6,365 nucleotides of DNA from Pseudomonadota bacterium (GTDB lineage Bacteria > Pseudomonadota > Gammaproteobacteria > Acidiferrobacterales > Sulfurifustaceae). The position numbers and the translations under genes are program-made. The notes under the pieces are model-generated. The model made no database searches, was not told the DNA's origin, and saw only the letters and a list, made by a program, of their open reading frames with translations. Positions 1 to 4,938 of the stretch are shown here, piece after piece. Position 1 is the first letter of the stretch. Every line of letters starts with the position of its first letter. The DNA lies in contig CP070641.1 in the NCBI GenBank assembly GCA_020354085.1, positions 520,687-527,051 of the forward strand. The letters run 5' to 3'.

Positions 1-136
1 CCCGCACGCAACCGCCCACCAACAGCGCCGCATAACCGGCGTCGCGAAGGCGGTGCAGGACTTTCAGTGCGTTTTCGCTGATCAGCGTGCGCGAGATCGG
101 ATGTCCGTCGCGCGGAATGATTACCGGGGCGTTAAT
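1..136 (-). CDS. pcnB: Poly(A) polymerase I, N-terminal part (continues past left edge)
   Basis: PcnB adds 3' poly(A) tails to RNAs, promoting their decay. Reading leftward from 136, 45 codons are visible. They contain VIIPRDGHPISR (residues 5-16), ISENALKVLHRL (19-30), AGY (33-35) and LVGGCVR (39-45). This matches my memory of the N-terminus of gammaproteobacterial PcnB (IPR-H-ISR, ISENALKVMYRL, LVGGGVRD); the GG-VR element opens the nucleotidyltransferase domain shared with CCA-adding enzymes. The frame has a TGA stop at 163-161 and no ATG, GTG or TTG before codon 39, so initiation must be noncanonical. I chose ATT at 136-134 because AAAGG lies at 150-146 with a 9-nt spacer. E. coli pcnB is also known to start at AUU. 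ATC at 121-119 and ATT at 118-116 are in frame but lack a Shine-Dalgarno sequence. The catalytic aspartates lie outside the window. Family call is firm; the exact start is inferred. Confidence 0.87.
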   Translation of the reverse strand, partial: MNAPVIIPRDGHPISRTLISENALKVLHRLRDAGYAALLVGGCVR

Positions 137-145
137 CTTGAAGTG

Positions 146-150
146 CCTTT
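146..150 (-). promoter_or_regulatory. Shine-Dalgarno sequence placing an AUU start of pcnB
   Basis: AAAGG on the minus strand sits 9 nt upstream of ATT at 136-134. It lies downstream of the in-frame TGA at 163-161, so it can only serve a start inside the short open stretch before the conserved PcnB residues. It is the only purine-rich ribosome-binding candidate there, and it decides the AUU start. Confidence 0.6.
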
Positions 151-165
151 GTTGTGCAAATCAGT

Positions 166-194
166 TTGATAAGAAGCTTCGGTTGTCTAAACAA
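166..194 (-). promoter_or_regulatory. Candidate sigma70 promoter of pcnB
   Basis: On the minus strand TTGTTT (194-189) and TATCAA (171-166) are separated by 17 nt, a consensus-like spacing with moderate box matches (3/6 and 4/6). Transcription would begin near 159. That gives a leader of about 20-25 nt which just contains the AAAGG ribosome-binding site of pcnB. The -35 box abuts the -35 box of the opposite tRNA promoter. Predicted from sequence only. Confidence 0.42.
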
Positions 195-210
195 TAGCCG
201 GCCGTATAAT
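183..210 (+). promoter_or_regulatory. Sigma70 promoter of tRNA-Glu
   Basis: TTGTCT (183-188) and a perfect TATAAT (205-210) are separated by 16 nt. Transcription would start near 217, about 28 nt before the mature tRNA 5' end at 245. A consensus -10 box is expected for a strong stable-RNA promoter. The nucleotides after the -10 box are ACACCTC, not a strongly GC-rich stringent discriminator. Confidence 0.72.
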
Positions 211-244
211 ACACCTCGCTCGCCGTCCCGCGCAGCAGCCTTCT

Positions 245-320
245 GCTCCCTTCGTCTAGTGGCCCAGGACGTCGCCCTCTCACGGCGAAAACAGGGGTTC
301 GAGTCCCCTAGGGAGCGCCA
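245..320 (+). tRNA. tRNA-Glu (anticodon CUC)
   Basis: A complete 76-nt tRNA with encoded CCA folds by eye. The acceptor stem GCTCCCT (245-251) pairs perfectly with AGGGAGC (310-316), followed by discriminator G317 and CCA 318-320. The anticodon stem TCGCC/GGCGA encloses the loop CTCTCAC, giving anticodon CTC, which reads GAG. The T arm is AGGGG-TTCGAGT-CCCCT, and a D arm begins with GTCT and closes with GGAC. The body strongly resembles bacterial tRNA-Glu (CGTCTAG, GCCC-CTCAC-GGCG, CAGGGGTTCGA). E. coli has only a UUC tRNA-Glu, so this is probably an additional isoacceptor, common in GC-rich genomes. The second acceptor pair is C2-G71 rather than the U2-A71 of E. coli tRNA-Glu. It has its own promoter and no clear terminator before cnoX. 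Confidence 0.96.
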
Positions 321-397
321 ACCTCCAATCGAAGTTGAGTTTTCGCACTCGCGGCCCCATTGCATCGAGCGGTGCCGTAACGATCGCCTCCTCGTCC

Positions 398-1261
398 ATG
401 AGCCAGTCTCCGCACATCGCTGACGTTTCGCAATCCGACTTCGCGCAACAAGTCATCGATCGCTCGAATAGCCAACCGGTCCTCGTGGATTTCTGGGCGT
501 CTTGGTGTGGGCCGTGCCAAATGCTCATGCCGCTGCTTGCCAAGCTTGCCGACGCCTACGGTGGCAAATTTTTTCTGGCCAAGATTAATACCGACGTCGA
601 GCAACACCTAGCTTCGCAATATAATGTCCGCAGCCTACCAACCGTCAAGCTGTTCAAAAATGGTGCAGTGGTCGACGAGTTCATGGGCGTACAGCCCGAG
701 CGCGTCGTCCGCGACCTGCTCGACCGGCATCTCCCGCGTCCCTCGGACGCACTGATAGATCGGGCGATTGCCGCCATTGGCACCGGCGATCACGCAAGTG
801 CCGCCAAACAGTTAGCCAGCGTGATTGCAGCTGAGCCCAGCAACGACCGCGCCAAGCTCGAACTTGCCACGCTTTATCTCGCGCAACGGCAGTTTGAGCA
901 AGCGACCACCCTCGTTGAATCCCTTTCCAGCGAGGCGAATGCACTGCCCAGAACGGCCGCGCTGCGCGGGCAACTCGACTTTGCTCGTGCACTTGTCGGT
1001 GCACCGCCTGAGTCGGAACTCGAAATACTCCTAATGGGCGACCCGGCAAATAGCGCCGCGCGTTACCAGTTAGGGGCCGGCGCCGCGCTTAGCGGTCGCC
1101 ATGAGCACGCTCTCGAACATTTCCTGGCCGTGGTTCGGCAGGACCGCAAATTCGGCGACGACGCCGCGCGCAAGGCGATGCTAACGGTGTTCGCGGTGCT
1201 CGACAACCACGGCGACATCGTTAAGAAGTATCGCGCCCTGCTGTCCAGCGCGCTCAACTAA
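398..1261 (+). CDS. cnoX: Thioredoxin/TPR chaperone-like protein (CnoX/YbbN family)
   Basis: This 287-residue protein has an N-terminal thioredoxin domain (about 8-112) and an alpha-helical TPR-like C-terminus (about 115-287), the CnoX/YbbN architecture. In known members it acts in the cytoplasm as a holdase, protects proteins from oxidation and hands clients to GroEL. The active site WCGPC is at residues 36-40, preceded by VLVDFWAS; the cis-proline is P81 in SLPTVKLF, followed by FKNG. E. coli CnoX has lost the classic CXXC, so this version may keep thiol-disulfide activity. Helical pairs with TPR-like spacing include LELATLYLAQRQFEQA and YQLGAGAALSGRHEHALEHF. I start at ATG 398 because the conserved fold begins soon after. 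A TTG at 335 adds 21 unconserved residues and neither start has a good Shine-Dalgarno. It lies 77 nt after tRNA-Glu and converges with the ankyrin gene. Confidence 0.88.
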   Translation: MSQSPHIADVSQSDFAQQVIDRSNSQPVLVDFWASWCGPCQMLMPLLAKLADAYGGKFFLAKINTDVEQHLASQYNVRSLPTVKLFKNGAVVDEFMGVQPERVVRDLLDRHLPRPSDALIDRAIAAIGTGDHASAAKQLASVIAAEPSNDRAKLELATLYLAQRQFEQATTLVESLSSEANALPRTAALRGQLDFARALVGAPPESELEILLMGDPANSAARYQLGAGAALSGRHEHALEHFLAVVRQDRKFGDDAARKAMLTVFAVLDNHGDIVKKYRALLSSALN

Positions 1262-1267
1262 ATCGCG

Positions 1268-1915
1268 TTAAGCCTGTGCGCCAGACTTGGTGAGCAACTC
1301 GACGATACGCGTAAAACCGGCACGTGCGGCGATCTTCACAGCCGTATCCCCGCGCGCATCGCGCATGTTGACATCGGCACCGTTGTCGATGAGCAGCTGA
1401 ACAACGTCCCCGTAACCTTTATACGCGGCGGCCATCAGCGGCGTCTTGCCGCTTACGGTCTTGACGTTGACGTTGACACCCTGCTGCAGCAACGACTGGA
1501 CGACGGCAATGCGGCCCTTGAGAATCGCAGTGAACAGTGCCGCCGCACCGTGTGCACTCTTGGAGCGCCCAGTCCTCTCGAGACCAGTCGGCAGCTTCAT
1601 CACGCGGTTGGACAACGAGATCACGATCATCGCCACCAAGGCAAGCATCATGATCTGCGGATCAATGTTGAATTCCTTGGCCAGATCTTCCGGCAGATTT
1701 GCGCCCATCGCCAAAATCGCGATAACCAGTATCAGCGTGAACTTGAGATAGCGCACCAATGCCACGCCCACCACGCCAAGCAATCCGGCGAGGAGCACGC
1801 GCCGATCGATGCTTAGCGTTTCCTGCAGTTCCGGCGGCAGATTGGCTGCGATCGCCAGCAGGACAACCAGGGCCACTAGTACCCAGTCACGTTTCGATTC
1901 CCTTAGGAGTACCAC
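1268..1915 (-). CDS. Inner-membrane ankyrin-repeat protein
   Basis: The 215-residue protein has four hydrophobic segments (about 11-26, 40-57, 59-72 and 87-101) and a soluble C-terminal ankyrin domain (about 121-215). The clearest ankyrin unit is 156-188, with GKTPLMAAAYKG, VVQLLIDNGADVN and RD; a divergent unit precedes it (123-154, LLQQGVNVN) and a partial one follows (189-212). Ankyrin repeats mediate protein-protein contacts; the partner is unknown and no enzymatic motif is visible. The membrane half is an internal duplication with a 48-residue period: ANLPPEL at 24-30 matches ANLPEDL at 72-78, and ID at 36-37 matches ID at 84-85. The start is GTG 1915-1913, supported by GAGGA (1927-1923) at 7-nt spacing. 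The stop is 6 nt from that of cnoX. It may be co-transcribed with the esterase or use its own promoter in the 162-nt gap upstream. Confidence 0.8.
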   Translation of the reverse strand: MVLLRESKRDWVLVALVVLLAIAANLPPELQETLSIDRRVLLAGLLGVVGVALVRYLKFTLILVIAILAMGANLPEDLAKEFNIDPQIMMLALVAMIVISLSNRVMKLPTGLERTGRSKSAHGAAALFTAILKGRIAVVQSLLQQGVNVNVKTVSGKTPLMAAAYKGYGDVVQLLIDNGADVNMRDARGDTAVKIAARAGFTRIVELLTKSGAQA

Positions 1916-2077
1916 TCGACTTTCCTCAAATTGTGCTTTATTGCTTGCGCGGCCTTGCGCCCGGCGTGGGCGATGCCCGGCTCTCCCCGACCCTTCCCCG
2001 ACCGAGCAAATTCACGAAGCCTGCCCTGCGGGGCATACTGTCTCGGAGTATAGACCACCGATTCTGGCCGGCTGAGC
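1916..2077. other. Intergenic region between esterase and ankyrin gene
   Basis: No gene is visible in these 162 nt. The region contains a short perfect hairpin at 2022-2035 (TGCCC, loop TGCG, GGGCA) without a T-run, and a small direct repeat, CCCCGACC at 1985-1992 and 1996-2003. A TATACT (2052-2047, minus) could be a -10 box for the ankyrin gene, but the matching -35 position (TCAGCC) is poor. It is too long for tight coupling of the two genes and shows no clear terminator. Confidence 0.45.
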
Positions 2078-2749
2078 CTATTTCAGGGGCAGAATTCGAC
2101 CCAACCAGGCTGAAATATCAGCGAGTTCTTCCAGGCAAACCGAGTGGTCCATGGGATAAACATGCCACTCTGCCGGTATCCCCTGGCCGGACAGTTTCTG
2201 GTGTGCCTGCTCGCCGATGGCGATCGGTACCCGCGCATCATGCAGGCCATGCCCGAGAAACACCGGCGTGCTTGCATTGGCCGCCGAGACCGACCGGGCA
2301 AGCCGATCGGCTGCCATGAGCGGCGCGGACAGTGCGATGATTCCAGCGAGACGCTCCGGAAAACGCAAACCGGTCATCAGCGCCACCACCCCACCTTGTG
2401 AGAACCCGGCCAGCACGATGTGTTCGCTCGCTGTGCCACGAGCGTTTTCCAGCTCGACCAACGCGGCGACTGTGCGCGCAGACTGTTCGATATGCTCGGC
2501 GTTCTGCCAAAGGCCACTGGGTCCCGACCCGAGATCGTACCAAGCGCGCATCGTGTACCCACCGTTGATGGTCACCGGGCGGTAAGGCGCGTGTGGGAAC
2601 ACGAAACGCCACGTGCCCGAAAGTGCGAGCTGCGGGACGACTGGCTCAAAGTCATGGCCGTCGGCGCCCAGGCCGTGCAGCCAGATTACGGTTGCGCGCG
2701 GATTTGGAGCGGTCTCCACCTCGACCGGCGACATTTCGCCGAGGTTCAA
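2078..2749 (-). CDS. Carboxylesterase/phospholipase, alpha/beta hydrolase family
   Basis: This 223-residue protein matches the small bacterial carboxylesterases of the phospholipase/carboxylesterase family (Pseudomonas EstB-like, related to acyl-protein thioesterases), which are normally about 220 residues. Visible features are the oxyanion region LHGLGADGHDF (24-34), PHAP (52-55), the nucleophile elbow GFSQGG (115-120, Ser117), GHGLHDARVP (166-175, Asp171) and DHSVC (201-205, His202), giving a complete Ser-Asp-His triad. It should hydrolyse short-chain esters or thioesters; the physiological substrate is unknown. There is no signal peptide, so it is cytoplasmic. The start TTG at 2749-2747 overlaps the TGA of queD in TTGA, and GAGG (2759-2756) lies 6 nt before it. 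An ATG at 2734-2732 is a possible alternative, five residues later, but has no Shine-Dalgarno. Confidence 0.9.
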   Translation of the reverse strand: MNLGEMSPVEVETAPNPRATVIWLHGLGADGHDFEPVVPQLALSGTWRFVFPHAPYRPVTINGGYTMRAWYDLGSGPSGLWQNAEHIEQSARTVAALVELENARGTASEHIVLAGFSQGGVVALMTGLRFPERLAGIIALSAPLMAADRLARSVSAANASTPVFLGHGLHDARVPIAIGEQAHQKLSGQGIPAEWHVYPMDHSVCLEELADISAWLGRILPLK

Positions 2750-3105
2750 GGCTCGCCTCGGTAGACGCAGCCGGAGGTACAGGTCTCCCGGATCACGATA
2801 TGGGACAACAGCGGCAGGGCTGGCTTGAGGCGTTGCCAGATCCAGCGTGCCAAAACTTCGCTGGTTGGGTTCTCCAATCCCGTGATGTCATTGAGATAGC
2901 GATGGTCCAGCTGCTCGTAGAGCGGTGCGAAGGCGCGCGAGATATCAGCGAAGTCCTGCACCCACCCCGCGTGCGGGTCGACAGGGCCCTCGATGTGAAC
3001 TTCGACGTTAAAGGAATGGCCATGAAGGCGGCGGCACTTATGTCCCTCCGGGACATGGGGTAGATGATGCGCCGCTTCAATGGTAAAAACTTTAAATAGC
3101 TCCAC
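2746..3105 (-). CDS. queD: 6-carboxy-5,6,7,8-tetrahydropterin synthase
   Basis: QueD converts dihydroneopterin triphosphate to 6-carboxytetrahydropterin, an early step of queuosine (7-deazaguanine) biosynthesis for tRNA. The 119-residue length fits. Visible motifs are FTIEAAHHLP (7-16), the zinc ligand candidates His14, His28 and His30 (HGH at 28-30), the catalytic-type Cys24 in EGHKCRRLHGH, DFADIS (51-56), LDHRYLND (66-73), NPTSEVLARWIW (79-90) and the C-terminal RETCTSGCVY. The start is GTG 3105-3103, which gives MELFKVF, aligning with the E. coli N-terminus; it has no strong Shine-Dalgarno. It is the first gene of a leftward unit and overlaps the esterase by 4 nt. It diverges from the sulfurtransferase across 74 nt, where I see no confident promoter boxes. 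No other queuosine gene is in the window. Confidence 0.94.
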   Translation of the reverse strand: MELFKVFTIEAAHHLPHVPEGHKCRRLHGHSFNVEVHIEGPVDPHAGWVQDFADISRAFAPLYEQLDHRYLNDITGLENPTSEVLARWIWQRLKPALPLLSHIVIRETCTSGCVYRGEP

Positions 3106-3179
3106 CGCTACAACTTGCCTTGCAAAGAGGTCACTAGTCTACCGCATCTGTTCGCGGCGCGAGTCAGGAAGACTACTTA

Positions 3180-4019
3180 ATGGTCGACACTGCCAAACCG
3201 GCGCCCGGTGATGCGCTGCCACTCCTTGTTGACCGAGGGGCGCTGCAAGTCATGCTAGGAACGCCCGGACTCGTGGTGGTCGATGTGGGCCGCGCCGAAA
3301 CCTACGCGCAAGCGCATGTACCCGGTGCCGTGCACCTCGACTATGGCCAGATCGTTGCCACCCAACCGCCCGCCATGGGTCTGTTGCCAAGCGCGGAGCA
3401 GTTGGGCGCCGTGTTGTCGCGACTCGGACTACAGCAGACCGATCATGTCGTCGCTTACGATGACGAGGGTGGCGGCCGTGCGGCCCGCTTCTTATGGACG
3501 CTGGATGTCGTTGGCCACTCGCGTTCCTCGCTATTGGACGGCGGAATTCAAGCCTGGTTGGAGGAAGGCGGTCCGGTGACCCGAACGCCTGCCTCGCGTA
3601 TCGCCACCAGCTACCCGACAACGCTCCACGGCGAACCGGTTGCGGACAAACGCTACGTGTTGGAGCATCTCGGCGATGCCACAATAGCAATCGTCGATAC
3701 GCGCACTCACGCAGAGTATGCGGGCGCCACCAAGCGCGCGGAGCGCATCGGTCACATTCCTGGGGCGATCAATTTCGATTGGGTGAACGCGATGACCGAT
3801 CCGCCGCGCAATCTTCGGCTACGCTCAAAGAGCGAGCTGTCGGCGACACTGGTCGAGCTTGGGATTACACCAGACAAGGAAGTCATCGCGTACTGCCAGA
3901 CCCACCACCGCTCGGCGCATACCTATTGGGTCCTGAAGTATCTGGGCTATCCAAGAATTCGCGGCTACCCGGGCTCGTGGTCCGAGTGGGGAAACGACGC
4001 GGGCACGCCTATCGAATAA
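3180..4019 (+). CDS. Two-domain sulfurtransferase (rhodanese, RhdA-like)
   Basis: This 279-residue protein has two rhodanese domains. The N-terminal one (about 14-133) is non-catalytic: the active-loop position reads YDDEGGGRAAR (93-103), with Asp in place of Cys. The C-terminal one (about 155-277) carries the catalytic Cys239 in YCQTHHR (238-244). The loop CQTHHR is that of Azotobacter vinelandii RhdA, rather than the CRKGVT of bovine rhodanese or the CG-GVT of mercaptopyruvate sulfurtransferases. Supporting motifs are VVVDVG (32-37), AHVPGAVHLD (45-54), LLDGGIQAWL (118-127), VDTRTHAEYAG (172-182) and GHIPGAINFDW (191-201). It transfers sulfane sulfur, probably from thiosulfate, to a thiophilic acceptor in the cytoplasm; the true donor is not decided by sequence. 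ATG 3180 has AGGAAG (3166-3171) 8 nt upstream. Its 3' end overlaps the small minus-strand ORF by 11 nt. Confidence 0.93.
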   Translation: MVDTAKPAPGDALPLLVDRGALQVMLGTPGLVVVDVGRAETYAQAHVPGAVHLDYGQIVATQPPAMGLLPSAEQLGAVLSRLGLQQTDHVVAYDDEGGGRAARFLWTLDVVGHSRSSLLDGGIQAWLEEGGPVTRTPASRIATSYPTTLHGEPVADKRYVLEHLGDATIAIVDTRTHAEYAGATKRAERIGHIPGAINFDWVNAMTDPPRNLRLRSKSELSATLVELGITPDKEVIAYCQTHHRSAHTYWVLKYLGYPRIRGYPGSWSEWGNDAGTPIE

Positions 4020-4209
4020 ATGGCCAGACCGAGTCGTGCGGGATCGGCGTCGCCGCCGAGGTAGTTGATGTAATCAACTGCACCGCGGCGCTTACTACTT
4101 GTACCGCATAGATGTCACCGCCGTAGACCATGGCGGTGATCTCGTCCACGTCTGACGGCGTTGATTCCGAGCCGCTTTCGGGCAGATGTACTGCGTTCGC
4201 CAGATTCAT
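4009..4209 (-). CDS. Unknown 66-residue protein with a GG motif
   Basis: I do not recognise this protein. The start is supported by a strong purine-rich site, GAGGGGG (4222-4216), 6 nt before ATG 4209-4207. About two thirds of codons end in G or C, in line with real coding sequence. The N-terminal part (1-25) is polar and acidic (PESGSESTPSDVDE at 10-23), followed by MVYGGD (27-32), a hydrophobic stretch AVQVVSAAVQLI (35-46), a Ser/Thr/Ala-rich segment (47-53) and the end VWPFIR (61-66). DEITAMVYGG (22-31) loosely resembles a double-glycine leader, but the acidic and hydrophobic residues are offset by one, and no peptidase-transporter or modification enzyme is nearby. It overlaps the sulfurtransferase 3' end tail-to-tail by 11 nt. 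The upstream open frame reaches 4518, but without support for an earlier start. Confidence 0.5.
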   Translation of the reverse strand: MNLANAVHLPESGSESTPSDVDEITAMVYGGDIYAVQVVSAAVQLITSTTSAATPIPHDSVWPFIR

Positions 4210-4485
4210 GTTGCACCCCCTCTGACATAGGTATCGGCTCTTGCGGCCGCCCACTTGAGCAAATCGCAGCAAGTACCATGCCATGGTCAGGTCACCGGGC
4301 GCTCGAGCACCCGGTTGCGAAACGCTCCTTGCGCTCGAATAAACGTTGCTTCCCTGCCGATCGACACAACCCGCCAAACCCGAGTGAATCACTCGTTTCC
4401 GTTTGATCATGGGGTGCAGTGCGAGAATTGTCGCGGTACTATTTCGCATATCCGCAGTGAGATTCGGCCAGAAGGGACAACGCAG
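4210..4485. other. Intergenic region between divergent small ORF and host-attachment gene
   Basis: No gene is supported in these 276 nt. It must hold the promoters for both divergent neighbours, yet I find no pair of boxes worth calling; TACTAT at 4437-4442 (plus) is a possible -10 box without a good -35. The main structures are two close dyads (4275-4287 and 4294-4315), described separately. Open frames that cross the region lack ribosome-binding sites and family resemblance. Confidence 0.5.
4275..4315. repeat. Two adjacent inverted repeats (possible operator)
   Basis: ACCAT-GCC-ATGGT (4275-4287) is a perfect 5-bp dyad. Seven nt later comes a 22-nt near-palindrome (4294-4315): ACCGGG, C, GCTC, GAGC, A, CCCGGT, with only one mismatched pair. 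No T-run follows on either strand, so a terminator is unlikely. The position in a divergent intergenic region fits a regulator-binding site, but no regulator gene is in the window. Confidence 0.4.
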
Positions 4486-4932
4486 ATGAACGGGAGGACC
4501 TGGATACTGGTTGCCCATCGTGCGGGTGGGCGGTTATTCGAAAATCCCGGTCCAGGCAAGGGCCTAACCCTAGTACAAGACATTCCCCACCCAGAGGGTC
4601 GGCTGCGCGATCAAGATATCAATGCCGATCGCCACGGCGGATCAGCCGACACGCGCGGTGCCGGGCGACACTCCTACGAAGCCTCGCAGACGCCGACCGA
4701 ACACGTCGCGGTGCAATTCGCCAAACAACTCGCCGAAATCCTCGATAGCGGTCGTAGCCAGCAGCGCTACGCCCAGCTGGTGCTCGTGGCCGAACCACGC
4801 TTTCTCGGCAATTTGCGGGCGGCCATGAGCCCTCAAACCGCCTCGTTGGTTAGCGCCACGATCGACAAGGATCTGGGCAGCGTCGAAGCGCGCGATTTGC
4901 CGCGCTTTTTGGGCGGCACGGTTCGCGTATAA
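4486..4932 (+). CDS. Host attachment family protein
   Basis: The 148-residue product matches the 'protein required for attachment to host cells' family as I remember it from Agrobacterium and Pseudomonas relatives. It is a small soluble protein with no signal peptide or membrane segment; its biochemical role is not established and the name comes from plant-attachment studies. Visible family features are TWILVAHRAGGRLFE (5-19), DIPHPEGRLRDQDINADRHG (32-51), GRHSYE (60-65), EHVAVQFAKQLAEIL (72-86), LVLVAEPRFLGNLRAAM (98-114) and IDKDL (126-130). ATG 4486 is preceded by AAGGGA (4472-4477) with 8-nt spacing, and the conserved residues start immediately after it. It converges with the aminotransferase, leaving 6 nt between stops. 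It appears to be a single-gene unit. Confidence 0.85.
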   Translation: MNGRTWILVAHRAGGRLFENPGPGKGLTLVQDIPHPEGRLRDQDINADRHGGSADTRGAGRHSYEASQTPTEHVAVQFAKQLAEILDSGRSQQRYAQLVLVAEPRFLGNLRAAMSPQTASLVSATIDKDLGSVEARDLPRFLGGTVRV

Positions 4933-4938
4933 GACGTT

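Noticed and set aside
335..397. Upstream TTG start for cnoX adding 21 residues
   Set aside because: The added residues do not resemble any thioredoxin N-terminus, TTG 335 has no ribosome-binding site and lies 14 nt from the tRNA end. ATG 398 fits family length better.
681..1049. Antisense open frames inside cnoX, queD, the esterase, the sulfurtransferase and the aminotransferase
   Set aside because: They are rich in Arg, Ala, Ser and Cys, lack family motifs, and mirror codon bias of the recognised genes in high-GC DNA.
2022..2035. Hairpin as an intrinsic terminator after the esterase
   Set aside because: The 5-bp stem has no T-run on either strand.
3106..3179. Promoter pair between queD and the sulfurtransferase
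   Set aside because: Partial boxes such as TTGCCT and TAGTCT have a poor 14-nt spacing; promoters must exist there but I cannot place them.
4031..4140. Double-glycine bacteriocin precursor as a firm call for the small ORF
   Set aside because: The leader residues are offset by one from the usual Glu(-8)-Leu(-7)...GG pattern, and no transporter, immunity or modification gene is nearby.
4255..4485. TTG 4255 as the start of the host-attachment gene
   Set aside because: The family match begins exactly at ATG 4486, which has a well-spaced AAGGGA; the upstream 77 residues look random.
4210..4518. Longer minus-strand ORF extending the small ORF upstream to 4518
   Set aside because: The extra part has no family resemblance, runs antisense to the host-attachment gene start, and has no good ribosome-binding site, whereas ATG 4209 has one.
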